Origin: Bradyrhizobium sp. 190
Lineage (GTDB): Bacteria; Pseudomonadota; Alphaproteobacteria; Rhizobiales; Xanthobacteraceae
Direction of reading: 5' to 3'
Assembly (NCBI RefSeq): GCF_023073415.1
Contig: NZ_JADPJL010000037.1
Span: 233,712-297,711 of the forward strand
Length of the DNA stretch: 64,000 bases
The position numbers and the translations under genes were made by a program. This document shows, in pieces, positions 33,725 through 42,854 of the stretch. How positions within the stretch are numbered: the first letter of the stretch is position 1; the number at the start of each line of letters is the position of its first letter. The notes below the pieces were generated by a model. That model was given only the letters and a program-made list of their open reading frames with translations, was not told the origin of the DNA and searched no databases.

Positions 33725-34933
33725 TCAGACTCTTTCGATGATCGTAGCTGTCCCCATGCCGCCGCCGATGCACAACGTCACCAGCGCGGTGGACTTGTTG
33801 GTGCGCTCCAACTCGTCGAGCACGGTGCCGAGGATCATGGCTCCCGTCGCGCCGAGCGGATGGCCGAGCGCAATCGCGCCGCCATTGACGTTGATCTTCG
33901 CATTGTCGATCTCGAACGCCTGGATGTAGCGCAGCACCACCGAGGCGAAGGCTTCGTTGAGCTCGAACAGGTCGATGTCCGACTTCTTCATGCCGGAACG
34001 CTCGAACAGCTTTTCGGTGACGTCGACCGGCCCGGTCAGCATCATCGCGGGCTCGGAACCGATATTGGCAAAGGCGCGGATTTTGGCGCGCGGCTTCAGG
34101 CCGTGCTTGGCGCCCGCTTCCTTGCTGCCGAGCAGCACGGCGCCCGCGCCATCGACGATGCCGGAGGAATTGCCGGCATGGTGGACGTAATTGACGCGCT
34201 CGATTTCCGGATGCGACTGGATCGCGACCGCGTCGAAGCCGCCCATCTGGCCCATGACGACGAACGACGGCTGCAACTGCGCCAGCGACTGCATCGTCGT
34301 GGTCGGGCGCATGTGCTCATCCTTGGCCAGGATGGTCAGGCCGTTGATGTCCTTGACCGGCACCACCGACTTGTTGAAGCGCCCTTCATCCCAGGCCTTT
34401 GCGGCGCGCTGCTGGCTCTGCACGGCGTAGGCGTCGACGTCGTCGCGCGAGAAGCCATACTTTGTTGCGATCAGATCGGCCGAGACACCCTGCGGCATGA
34501 AATAGGAAGGCACCGCCATCGAGGGATCCATCGGCCAGGCGCCGCCGGAAGCGCCGATGCCGACGCGGCTCATGGACTCGGCGCCGCCGCCGATCACGAG
34601 CTCATGCTGGCCGGCCATGATCTGGGCGGCGGCAAAATTCACGGCATCGAGGCCGGAGGCGCAGAAGCGGCTGATCTGCACGCCGGGGACGGTCTCGCCG
34701 AGGCCTGCCTTCAGCGCCGCGAAGCGCGCGATGTCGGAGCCCGCTTCGCCGACCGGATCGACCACGCCGAGCACCACGTCATCGACGACGTCCTCGGCCA
34801 GATTGTTGCGTTCCTTCAGCGCCTGCAGCGGCACCGTCGCCAGCGCCAGCGCGGTAACCTCATGGAGCGCGCCATCGGCCTTGCCGCGGCCGCGCGGGGT
34901 GCGAACGTGATCGTAGATATATGCCTCAGGCAT
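33725..34933 (-). CDS. fadA: Acetyl-CoA acyltransferase (thiolase)
   Basis: A thiolase of 402 residues, the last step of beta-oxidation. The acyl-accepting Cys is in SRFCASGLDAVNFAA (Cys91). The second catalytic set is NVNGGAIALGHPLGATGA and TLCIGGGMGTATI. It could instead work in acetoacetyl-CoA synthesis, but the flanking acyl-CoA dehydrogenase and FadB point to fatty-acid breakdown. AGGAGGG precedes the ATG. It starts 64 bases after the dehydrogenase gene. Confidence 0.94.
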   Translation of the reverse strand: MPEAYIYDHVRTPRGRGKADGALHEVTALALATVPLQALKERNNLAEDVVDDVVLGVVDPVGEAGSDIARFAALKAGLGETVPGVQISRFCASGLDAVNFAAAQIMAGQHELVIGGGAESMSRVGIGASGGAWPMDPSMAVPSYFMPQGVSADLIATKYGFSRDDVDAYAVQSQQRAAKAWDEGRFNKSVVPVKDINGLTILAKDEHMRPTTTMQSLAQLQPSFVVMGQMGGFDAVAIQSHPEIERVNYVHHAGNSSGIVDGAGAVLLGSKEAGAKHGLKPRAKIRAFANIGSEPAMMLTGPVDVTEKLFERSGMKKSDIDLFELNEAFASVVLRYIQAFEIDNAKINVNGGAIALGHPLGATGAMILGTVLDELERTNKSTALVTLCIGGGMGTATIIERV

Positions 34934-34996
34934 GACGCCCTCCTGGTATGAGGATCATAATATTATAGCGAAAGGACGGGGAAACGGCGAAAAATC

Positions 34997-36787
34997 TCAG
35001 AACGCTTCCGCCGCCAATTCCATGGTGGTCGCGCAACCGGTCTGGATGCGCGCAAGATGGACGTGGGTTTCCGGCAACATCCGCTCCATGAAGAAGCGGC
35101 CGGTCACCAGCTTGGTGCTCAGATAGGGCGTGGCGCCGGAGGCCGCAATCTTGTCCTGAGCTACTTTGGCCATCCGCGCCCACATGTAGGCGAAGGTGAC
35201 GAGGCCGAACAATTGCATGTAATCGGTGGCGGCGGCGCCGGCATTGTCGGGTTTTGTCAGCGCGTTCTGCATCAGCCAACCAGTGGCCTGCTGCAGATGG
35301 CCGAGGGCTGCCGACAGCGGCGTGACGAACGGCTTCATCGCCTCATCGCCGCCATGCTCCTTGGCGAAGGCGCCGACTTCGGTAAAGAACGCCATCACGG
35401 CGCGGCCGCCGTCGCGCGGCAGCTTGCGGCCGACCAGATCGAGCGCCTGGATGCCGTTGGCGCCCTCATAGAGCATGGCAATACGCGCATCGCGCACGAA
35501 CTGCTCCATGCCGTGTTCGGCGATATAGCCGTGGCCGCCATACATCTGCTGCGCCAGCACCGCGTTGGAGAATCCGACGTCCGTCATCACGCCCTTCATG
35601 ACAGGGGTCATCAGGCCCATATGGTCGTCGGCCTCCTGGCGGTCCTTCGGATCGGACGACCGGTGGGCGACGTCGCTCTTCAGCGCGGTCCACACCACCA
35701 TGGCGCGCGCCGCCTCGTTGAAGGCGCGGATGGTGAGCAGCACGCGGCGCACGTCGGGATGCACAATGATCGGGTCGGCCGGCTTCTCCGGCTCCTTGGC
35801 GCCCGTCAGCGAACGGCCCTGCAAGCGCTCGCGCGCGTAATTGACGGCGTTCTGATAGGCGACCTCGGACTGCGCGAGGCCCTGCACGGCAACGCCGAGG
35901 CGGGCCTCGTTCATCATCACGAACATGCCCTGCATGCCCTTGTTCTCTTCGCCGATCAGCCAGCCGGTGGCGCTGTCGTAGTTCATCACGCAGGTGGAGT
36001 TGCCGTGGATGCCCATCTTGTGCTCGATCGAGCCGCAGGACACGCCGTTGCGCGCGCCGAGCGAGCCGTCGGCGTTGACCAGCACCTTCGGCACCACGAA
36101 CAGCGACACGCCCTTGATGCCTGCTGGTGCGCCTTCGATGCGCGCCAGCACCAGATGGATGATGTTCTCGGCGATATCGTGCTCGCCCGCGGAGATGAAG
36201 ATCTTGGTGCCTGATATCTTGTAGCTGCCGTCGGCCTGCTTCACCGCCTTGGTGCGCAACAGGCCGAGATCCGTGCCGCATTGCGGCTCGGTGAGGTTCA
36301 TGGTGCCGGTCCACTCGCCTGCCACCATCTTCGGCACGAACATCTTCTTCTGCTCGGGCTTGCCATGCACCAGAAGCGCCGCGGTCGCACCCATGGTGAG
36401 ACCGCCATACATCGAGAACGCCATGTTGGCCGCGCTCTGGAATTCGGTGACGACCTGGCTCAGCGTCACCGGCAGCCCCTGCCCGCCATATTCTGCCGGC
36501 GCCGACAGCCCGAGCCAGCCGCCTTCGGCGACCTGCTTGAACGCTTCCTTAAAACCCTTCGGCGTTGTCACCGAACCGTCGTCATGCCGCTTGCAGCCTT
36601 CGAGATCACCGACACGGTTGAGCGGCTGCAATACCTCTTCGGAGAGTTTTGCGGCCTCGCCGATGATCGCTTCGCGCACATCGGCTGAGGCGTCGGTGAA
36701 ACCGGGCAGATTGTCGTAGCGATCGATCTGGAACACGTCGTTGAGCAGGAAGGTGACGTCTTCCACGGGGGCTTTGTAGATCGGCAT
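34997..36787 (-). CDS. Acyl-CoA dehydrogenase (large, C-terminally extended)
   Basis: A flavoenzyme of 596 residues, longer than the usual 380, in the group with an added C-terminal helical domain (AidB/FadE-type length). FAD-binding segments MNLTEPQCGTDLGLLRTKA and KISGTKIFISAGEHD are clear, and the catalytic Glu region appears as AMLYEGANGIQALDLVGRKLPRDGG. The extra C-terminal 120 residues form further helices. It oxidises acyl-CoA to enoyl-CoA and passes electrons to ETF. It is the first gene of the beta-oxidation unit; GGGAG lies before the ATG. Confidence 0.94.
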   Translation of the reverse strand: MPIYKAPVEDVTFLLNDVFQIDRYDNLPGFTDASADVREAIIGEAAKLSEEVLQPLNRVGDLEGCKRHDDGSVTTPKGFKEAFKQVAEGGWLGLSAPAEYGGQGLPVTLSQVVTEFQSAANMAFSMYGGLTMGATAALLVHGKPEQKKMFVPKMVAGEWTGTMNLTEPQCGTDLGLLRTKAVKQADGSYKISGTKIFISAGEHDIAENIIHLVLARIEGAPAGIKGVSLFVVPKVLVNADGSLGARNGVSCGSIEHKMGIHGNSTCVMNYDSATGWLIGEENKGMQGMFVMMNEARLGVAVQGLAQSEVAYQNAVNYARERLQGRSLTGAKEPEKPADPIIVHPDVRRVLLTIRAFNEAARAMVVWTALKSDVAHRSSDPKDRQEADDHMGLMTPVMKGVMTDVGFSNAVLAQQMYGGHGYIAEHGMEQFVRDARIAMLYEGANGIQALDLVGRKLPRDGGRAVMAFFTEVGAFAKEHGGDEAMKPFVTPLSAALGHLQQATGWLMQNALTKPDNAGAAATDYMQLFGLVTFAYMWARMAKVAQDKIAASGATPYLSTKLVTGRFFMERMLPETHVHLARIQTGCATTMELAAEAF

Positions 36788-36953
36788 GATGTTCTCCCGG
36801 CAGGGGCAAGCTTGAAAAATCGGCGGCGGCGCTTGTGAAATTCTGCGGTGTCCGGAAAGCGACCTTATCCGGTTCCCGATGTCCTAGGGAGTGAGCAGAC
36901 CAGCAAATATCCGGGCAGCCATTGCGGCATAAACGGCGCCGGGGACTTTCGCC

Positions 36954-37340
36954 TCACTGCCTGGCGAGTTGCTCCCCCATCAAGCGGTGCAGCAGGTTGA
37001 TTCCCTTCAGCGGACGCACCATCACCTTGAAATGCGTGATCTTACCGTCATCGCTGAAGGTGATGATGTCGACGCCGTTGATCTTGATTCCCTCGATCTC
37101 GTTTTCGAATTCGAGGACCGCGCCGTTGGCACTGCGCCATTCGCCCGTGTATTTGAAGCCGGGGCCGCCAAGAACCTTCTCGGCGCTCGCCAGATATTTG
37201 AAGGTGATGTCGCGCCCGCGCTGCGGCGTGTGGACGACGGGGCTTTCGAACACCGCATCCGGATGCAGCAGGTCCCACAACGCCGCCGTGTCATGGGACT
37301 TCATGTAGCCGTACCACTTGTCGAGGCCGCTCATGGTCAT
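36954..37340 (-). CDS. NTF2-like (SnoaL) protein
   Basis: A 128-residue soluble protein with the NTF2-like fold: LDKWYGYMKSHDTAALWDLLHPDAVFESPVVHTPQRGRDI, then beta strands with VLEFENEIEGIKINGVDIITF. Such folds serve as small isomerases or ligand carriers; the exact role is unknown. Three in-frame ATGs cluster (37343, 37340, 37334); 37340 has the best spacing to AGGAG. It is divergent from a PadR regulator that shares a double palindrome, so it is probably the regulator's target. Confidence 0.85.
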   Translation of the reverse strand: MTMSGLDKWYGYMKSHDTAALWDLLHPDAVFESPVVHTPQRGRDITFKYLASAEKVLGGPGFKYTGEWRSANGAVLEFENEIEGIKINGVDIITFSDDGKITHFKVMVRPLKGINLLHRLMGEQLARQ

Positions 37341-37398
37341 CATGTCTCCTCTGGCGGGCGATGACGCGCTCGGGCCTTCGCGCAAGGCGCGGTCCGAT

Positions 37399-37432
37399 TA
37401 TGCGCGTTGACGCATATGCAACTTTATGCATA
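37399..37432. promoter_or_regulatory. Two overlapping palindromes, candidate PadR operators
   Basis: TATGCG-N6-CGCATA (37399-37416) and TATGCA-N6-TGCATA (37415-37432) share the bases TA and have centres 16 bp apart. PadR dimers bind short spaced dyads of this kind. The pair lies between the NTF2-like gene and the padR gene, 38 bases before the GTG start. Confidence 0.75.
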
Positions 37433-37469
37433 ATGTCAAATTACAAACTGAAAGCCGGAGGCCGGCGTC

Positions 37470-38066
37470 GTGGCGCTTGGTGACGCGATCCTTGCCTGCC
37501 TGACCGAACGTCCGATGACGGGCTATGAGCTCGCCAAGACGTTCGACAACTCCATTGGATTCTTCTGGAAGGCCGACCACCAGCAAATTTATCGCGAGCT
37601 CACCAAACTTCGCGACCGCGGCCATATCCAGGGCCGCGAGGTGGTGCAATCAGGCAAGCCGAACAAGCTGGTCTATACACTCACGCCGGAAGGCCGGGCC
37701 GCGCTCAGGCATTGGGCCGCGCGGCCGAGCGTTCCGGCCTCGATCAAGGACGACCTGCTGGTGCGGCTCTACGCGCTCGACAGCGTCGACGTCGAACCGT
37801 TGCGCACCGACCTGATGGCGCGGCTGGAACATCACCGCGACCGGTTCGCCCGCTACGAGCGCCTGCTCAACAAACGATTCCCGGATGGTACTGCGCCGCC
37901 GGCCGATGTGGGCAAATTGCTCGGACTTCGCATCGGCCTCGCCCACGAGCGCGCCGTGGCGGAATGGTGCGAAGAGGCGATCGAAGCATTGTCGGCGCTG
38001 TCCGCCGGCGCGGGGTGGAGCAACGTCGTGCCGATCGAGGACGGCCAGCGGGAAAAAAACGGCTAG
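37470..38066 (+). CDS. PadR-family transcriptional regulator
   Basis: A 198-residue regulator. The N-terminal winged helix (LGDAILACLTERPMTGYELAKTFDNSIGFFWKADHQQIYRELTKLRDRGHI) is characteristic of PadR, and the longer C-terminal helical domain (about 90-180) marks the Vir_act_alpha_C-type subgroup that forms dimers. PadR proteins repress detoxification or efflux genes until a phenolic or drug ligand binds. The GTG at 37470 has GGAGG at good spacing. The divergent NTF2-like gene is the most likely target. Confidence 0.92.
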   Translation: MALGDAILACLTERPMTGYELAKTFDNSIGFFWKADHQQIYRELTKLRDRGHIQGREVVQSGKPNKLVYTLTPEGRAALRHWAARPSVPASIKDDLLVRLYALDSVDVEPLRTDLMARLEHHRDRFARYERLLNKRFPDGTAPPADVGKLLGLRIGLAHERAVAEWCEEAIEALSALSAGAGWSNVVPIEDGQREKNG

Positions 38067-38267
38067 AGCCTTTTACAGCCAGCCGATTTTGGCCGCCCGG
38101 TAACTTTTAGGGCCGTCCGTCCCATTCCTTAACCCGTTATTTACCGTAAGGAACAAAAGTCAGTTCCGAGGCAGGCGACCTGCGCGAAAATACGATTGTC
38201 TCTTCTCTGGGACGCGCGGGGAGGCTGATGGCGCAGGTGGGGCGCCGAAGCGGAACCGGACGAAAGC

Positions 38268-41200
38268 ATGAATTCGCGCGTATCGTGGAGTGTTGACGGC
38301 ATCGATCCCTCCGTCCGCGAAAGGGCCGAGGCGGCAGCGCGCCGCGCCGGCATGTCGCTGAACGAATGGCTCAATTCTACCGTCGGCGAACCAGCCCCGC
38401 ACAGTTTCGGCGCGCCTTCCGAGCCGCGGCCGGCGATGCCGCGGCAAATCCCCGACGTGGCGGACATTCACCAGCGGCTGGATTCGATCACCAAGCAGAT
38501 CGAGCAGATTTCGCGGCCGGCCACGCCGCGCGGCGAAGCCGCCCGTGGCGAGCCGACTGTGGCCCGACAGCTCAACGACGCCATTTCGCGCCTCGACGCG
38601 CGGCTGTCGCAGATTTCAAACCCGGCGCCGGTCCGTCAGGCCCAGGCGCAGGAAAAGCAGCGCCAGACCGAGATTGTCGAGCGTGCCGCGGCGCAAGTCT
38701 ATCGCCCCGCGCCGCCGCTCAGTCCGGCCTCGATGGATTTTGCGATCGCAGAAATCGCCGCGCGCCAGAACGAACTCGACAGTCCGCCGCCGCGGCAGAT
38801 GCCGCAGCGCCATGCCGCACCGGCGGCGTCCTCCGCCCAGCCCAATTTTTTGCAGCCCATGATGCCGGCAGCGCCGGCCGGTCCGGATTTTTCTTCGCTC
38901 GAACAGCACCTGCTCAAGATCACCAGCCAGATCGAGGCGCTGCAGCGTCCCGATCACATCGAGCAGTCGATTGCCGCATTCCGCAGCGAACTCGCCGAAA
39001 TCCGCCAGGCCATCACCGAGGCGGTGCCGCGCCGGGAGATCGAATCGCTCGAGAACGAAATCCGCTCGCTATCCCGCCGCATCGACGAAAACAGGCAGCA
39101 CGGCAGCGACGGCCAGACGCTGACCGGTATCGAACGCGCGCTCGGCGAAATCCGCGAGGTGCTGCGCTCGCTGACGCCGGCCGAGCAGCTCTCCGGCTAC
39201 GACGAGGCGATCCGCAATCTCGGCGCCAAGCTCGATCTGATCCTGCGCTCGAACGACGATCCGTCGACGGTGCAGCAGCTCGAAAGCGCCATCGCGGCGT
39301 TGCGCGGCATCGTCTCCAACGTCGCCTCCAACGACGCGCTGGCCCGGCTCGCCGAAGACGTGCACACGCTGTCGGCCAAGGTCGATCAGCTTTCCCGCTT
39401 TGACGGCAACAGCGATGCGTTCGGCATGCTCGAGCAGCGCTTGGCCGCGCTGACCTCGACGCTGGAAACAAGGCAGCCGCCGGCCGCGAGCGACAATTCG
39501 GAATATCTCGAAAACGCGCTGCGCACGCTGTCGGAGCGGCTCGACCGTATCCCGGCCGGCGACGACAATGCGTCGGCGTTTGCCCATCTCGAACAGCGCG
39601 TGTCCTATCTGCTGGAGCGCCTGGAAGCCTCCGGCGATCGTTCCGCCGCGCCCGCCATCGACCTCGGGCGGGTCGAGGAAGGGCTGCACGATATTCTGCG
39701 TTCGCTCGAACGCCAGCACGCCAGCCTGGTCGCGCTCGCCGAATCCAACAACCGCAATTCCGGTGACACGGCCCAGCCGATGGACTCCGGCATCGTCGAT
39801 CTCGTCAAGCGCGAGCTGTCCGACATCCGCTTCAGCCAGTCGGAAACCGATCGCCGCACGCAGGACTCACTGGAAACCGTTCACAGCACGCTCGGCCACG
39901 TGGTCGATCGCCTGTCGATGATCGAAGGCGATCTGCGCACGGTTCGCAGCGCGCCGGCCGCGATCGCCTCTTCTCCTGCAGCCGCCGAAATGCGCGAGGA
40001 AGCGCCCCGCGTGATGACGCCGCTGCAGACCTATCCGCAGCAATCGAAGCCGGAATTGCCGAACCCCGCCGCGCTGCAAGCCGGCCCGCAGGAACATTTT
40101 GTCGCCGCGCCGCGCGAATTCCATGCGGTGCAGCCGCCGGCCGCGCCGGCCGCCCCACCATTGCCGCCGCGCGCGATCAGCGAAATCCTGGAGCCGCATG
40201 CCGCAGCGCCCCGCGCCGCGATCGCGCCGGAATTGCCGCCGGATCATCCGCTCGAGCCGGGCACGCGGCCGCCCGTGCGCATGTCTTCGCCGTCGGAGCG
40301 GATCGCCGCTTCTGAAAACGCGATCAGCGAAATTGCTTCCGCTCCGAAGGAGCCGGTCAGTTCGTCGAGCTTCATTGCCGCCGCGCGCCGCGCCGCGCAG
40401 GCCGCAGCCGCCGCGCCGCCTCCCGAGAAGGCAGGACGTTCGGCGAAGGCCGCGCCAAAGGACAAGGGCGGCGACAAGGCCAAGGGCGGCGAAAAGGCGG
40501 ACGACAAGAACCCCTCGAACATTTCCTCCAAGATCCGCTCGCTGCTGGTCGGCGCGAGCGTGGTCGTGATCGTGCTCGGCACGTTCAAGATGGCGGTGAC
40601 GCTGCTCGACACCGGCAGCGTGCTGCAACTGCCGATGATGGAGCAGCCCAGCGAGCCAGCCGCACCAGTGCAGGCGCCTGCGCCGTCGGAGAGCAACGCC
40701 AGGCCCGCAATGCCTGCGGCGCCTGCGATGCCCGCGACGCCTGGACCCTTGATGATCTCGCCAACGCCGGTCGAGAAGCAGTCGAACAATTCTTCCGCAC
40801 CGAACACGCTCGATAGCGCGCGGATCGCAGTCCCGCCGCAGGCCGCGCCGCCGCCTGCTGCAGCCAGCGATATCACCGGCGCGATCACGACGATGCCCCC
40901 CACCGGCGGCAAGCTTGCCATGATCGCCGTGCCGCCGACCGAGCGGCTGCCTGACGGCATCGGCGGCCCGGTATTGCGCGCCGCCGCGCTGAAGGGCGAC
41001 CCGGCCGCGGCTTACGAAGTCGGCGTGCGTTTTGCCGAAGGCAAGGGCGTTGCCGCGGATCTCGACCAGGCCGCAAAATGGTACGACCGCGCGGCGCAGG
41101 CCGGCGTGGTGCCCGCAATCTTCCGGCTCGGGACCTTCTACGAGAAGGGCCTCAGCGTGAAAAAGGACGTCGATACCGCGCGGCGTTATTATCTGCAGGC

Positions 41201-41654
41201 GGCCGAGCGCGGCAGCGCCAAGGCTATGCATAATCTGGCCGTGCTCGACGCCGATGGCGGCGGCAGGGGCGCCAATTACAAGAGCGCGTCGATCTGGTTC
41301 CGCAAGGCCGCCGATCGCGGCGTCGCCGACAGCCAGTTCAACCTCGGCATCCTCTATGCCCGCGGCATCGGCGTCGAACAGAACCTCGCCGAATCCTTCA
41401 AATGGTTCAGCCTCGCCACGGCCCAAGGCGACGCGGATGCGGGGCGCAAGCGCGACGATATCGCCAAGCGCCTGGACGTCCAGTCGCTGGCGGCCGCGAG
41501 ACTCGCGATCCAGACCTTTACGCCGGAGCCGCAGCCCGACGACGTCGTCAACGTGGCAGCACCTGCCGGGGGCTGGGATTCGGCACCGGCGCCCGCCACG
41601 GGCAAGCCCGGCGCCAAGCCGGTCGCGAGCAAGCGCACCGCCGCCGCGAATTAA
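38268..41654 (+). CDS. PodJ-like polar organiser with Sel1 repeats
   Basis: A 1128-residue protein with the layout of alphaproteobacterial PodJ/PodJ-like factors. The N-terminal signature is WSVDGIDPSVRERAEAAARRAGMSLNEWLNSTV. A long region (about 60-560) rich in coiled-coil-forming repeats (SLENEIRSLSRRIDE, LARLAEDVHTLSAKVDQL and similar) is followed by a Pro/Ala-rich linker and one membrane helix (about 758-780). The periplasmic C-terminus holds four Sel1/TPR-like repeats (about 903-1075: AAYEVGVRFAEGKGV, KAMHNLAVLDADGG, DSQFNLGILYARGIGV). It likely recruits division, polarity or pilus factors. Downstream lies a ClpP-like protein; PodJ is known to be cut by periplasmic proteolysis in Caulobacter. 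Confidence 0.88.
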   Translation: MNSRVSWSVDGIDPSVRERAEAAARRAGMSLNEWLNSTVGEPAPHSFGAPSEPRPAMPRQIPDVADIHQRLDSITKQIEQISRPATPRGEAARGEPTVARQLNDAISRLDARLSQISNPAPVRQAQAQEKQRQTEIVERAAAQVYRPAPPLSPASMDFAIAEIAARQNELDSPPPRQMPQRHAAPAASSAQPNFLQPMMPAAPAGPDFSSLEQHLLKITSQIEALQRPDHIEQSIAAFRSELAEIRQAITEAVPRREIESLENEIRSLSRRIDENRQHGSDGQTLTGIERALGEIREVLRSLTPAEQLSGYDEAIRNLGAKLDLILRSNDDPSTVQQLESAIAALRGIVSNVASNDALARLAEDVHTLSAKVDQLSRFDGNSDAFGMLEQRLAALTSTLETRQPPAASDNSEYLENALRTLSERLDRIPAGDDNASAFAHLEQRVSYLLERLEASGDRSAAPAIDLGRVEEGLHDILRSLERQHASLVALAESNNRNSGDTAQPMDSGIVDLVKRELSDIRFSQSETDRRTQDSLETVHSTLGHVVDRLSMIEGDLRTVRSAPAAIASSPAAAEMREEAPRVMTPLQTYPQQSKPELPNPAALQAGPQEHFVAAPREFHAVQPPAAPAAPPLPPRAISEILEPHAAAPRAAIAPELPPDHPLEPGTRPPVRMSSPSERIAASENAISEIASAPKEPVSSSSFIAAARRAAQAAAAAPPPEKAGRSAKAAPKDKGGDKAKGGEKADDKNPSNISSKIRSLLVGASVVVIVLGTFKMAVTLLDTGSVLQLPMMEQPSEPAAPVQAPAPSESNARPAMPAAPAMPATPGPLMISPTPVEKQSNNSSAPNTLDSARIAVPPQAAPPPAAASDITGAITTMPPTGGKLAMIAVPPTERLPDGIGGPVLRAAALKGDPAAAYEVGVRFAEGKGVAADLDQAAKWYDRAAQAGVVPAIFRLGTFYEKGLSVKKDVDTARRYYLQAAERGSAKAMHNLAVLDADGGGRGANYKSASIWFRKAADRGVADSQFNLGILYARGIGVEQNLAESFKWFSLATAQGDADAGRKRDDIAKRLDVQSLAAARLAIQTFTPEPQPDDVVNVAAPAGGWDSAPAPATGKPGAKPVASKRTAAAN

Positions 41655-41669
41655 GATTACGTAAGTCGC

Positions 41670-41690
41670 GGCCATGCCGCTGGCATGGCC
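41670..41690. terminator. Hairpin after the PodJ-like gene
   Basis: A perfect 9-bp stem, GGCCATGCC / GGCATGGCC, with a three-base loop lies 16 bases after the stop codon. There is no T-run, so if it ends transcription it does so weakly; it may instead protect the mRNA 3' end. Confidence 0.55.
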
Positions 41691-41766
41691 ATCTCCCAGG
41701 CCATAAATTGGTGTAGCGGATCGGACCACCCCGATCCCAATCGGCTCGGCTTGCGAAGAGGATTGT

Positions 41767-42570
41767 TTGTCACACCAGAATAGCCAGGGCGGGGAGAATA
41801 ATTTCCGGAGGCCGCCGACAGGCCCTTCGGTCGCACCGCCTCGCATTCCGCTCCATCAACCTCCCCCGCCGCCGGTCCATCCGCCTCGCCGCAAACCGCA
41901 TTTCTGGACGGTTGCCATCTTCGTCCTGCTGGTTTCCGGTGTCTGCATTCGCGCCTACCGCGACCTGTCACATCCCGAAGCCTGGGACTACTGGAAGGAT
42001 CAGTACGTCTCGTCGAGCATGACGTTCACGCCGATCGCCAAGGTCGATCTCGACGGCGCCGCGCATGGCCGGCGTGCGCTCCAGGTCAGCGGGACGATCG
42101 GCCCCGCCGCCGCAAAACTGTTCCGCGACAGACTAGACCAGCTCAATCTCACCGCCGGTGACATGATCCTGTTGTCCTCGCCCGGCGGCAATTTGAATCA
42201 GGCCGTGATCATGGGCGAGATCATCAGGTCGCGCGGCCTGGTGACCGCGGTCGGCAGCGCCGATGCCTCGGGCCGCATCAAGCCCGCTTATTGCGCCAGC
42301 GCCTGCGTGCTCGTCTATGCCGGCGGCAAAACCCGGTTCGGCGTACTGGGCTCGGCCCTGGGCGTTCATCGGTTCGTCACAACCCGGCCCGTGGACGACC
42401 CCGTCGCGGAGGCGCAGCGAATTTCCGGCGCGGTGCTGGGCTACATGACCAAAATGGGGGTCTCATCCTCCGTTGTGGAAGCGATGTCCGAGACACGGGA
42501 GATTCGCTGGCTCAGCCCCAAGCAGGCGCTCGCGATGAACCTCGTCACCGACCCGCTCGGGAAGCCCTGA
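41767..42570 (+). CDS. Periplasmic ClpP-like protein
   Basis: A 267-residue protein anchored by one helix (about 43-62) with a periplasmic ClpP/crotonase-like domain. The first motif MILLSSPGGNLNQAVIMGEIIRSRGL holds the oxyanion Gly pair, and AYCASACVLVYAGG places a Ser at the nucleophile position, followed by HRF. This resembles COG3904-type predicted serine proteases. The TTG start at 41767 follows AAGAGG. Target and function are unknown; position after the PodJ-like gene suggests an envelope role. Confidence 0.85.
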   Translation: MSHQNSQGGENNFRRPPTGPSVAPPRIPLHQPPPPPVHPPRRKPHFWTVAIFVLLVSGVCIRAYRDLSHPEAWDYWKDQYVSSSMTFTPIAKVDLDGAAHGRRALQVSGTIGPAAAKLFRDRLDQLNLTAGDMILLSSPGGNLNQAVIMGEIIRSRGLVTAVGSADASGRIKPAYCASACVLVYAGGKTRFGVLGSALGVHRFVTTRPVDDPVAEAQRISGAVLGYMTKMGVSSSVVEAMSETREIRWLSPKQALAMNLVTDPLGKP

Positions 42571-42854
42571 GCCGGCCAATCGCCGGGCCCGGCGACCGAC
42601 CTGCGCCGCGCGGATTTGTAACAGCGTTTCAACGTCCTGACGGACGCGTGGCCGCGTGAGGCAAAAATTTGCCTTCCCGGGCATTTTTAGTCCCTCATCC
42701 CCCCGAATTCAGTTATGCAAAGGCGCGGGAACCGGCCCTGCGCACGCAAGGGTGCATGCGCGAACCGGCTTCCACTGCCGGCAAATACAACAGAAACCGT
42801 GCCAAGAGCGGCCCCGGCCGTCTCTTGCGGCAAAGCTTAAAAAAGCAGACGCGC

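Noticed and set aside
39867..41846. A 659-codon minus-strand frame opposite the PodJ-like gene
   Set aside because: It is low-complexity and Arg/Gly-rich, and the opposite strand carries a clear coiled-coil and Sel1 protein.
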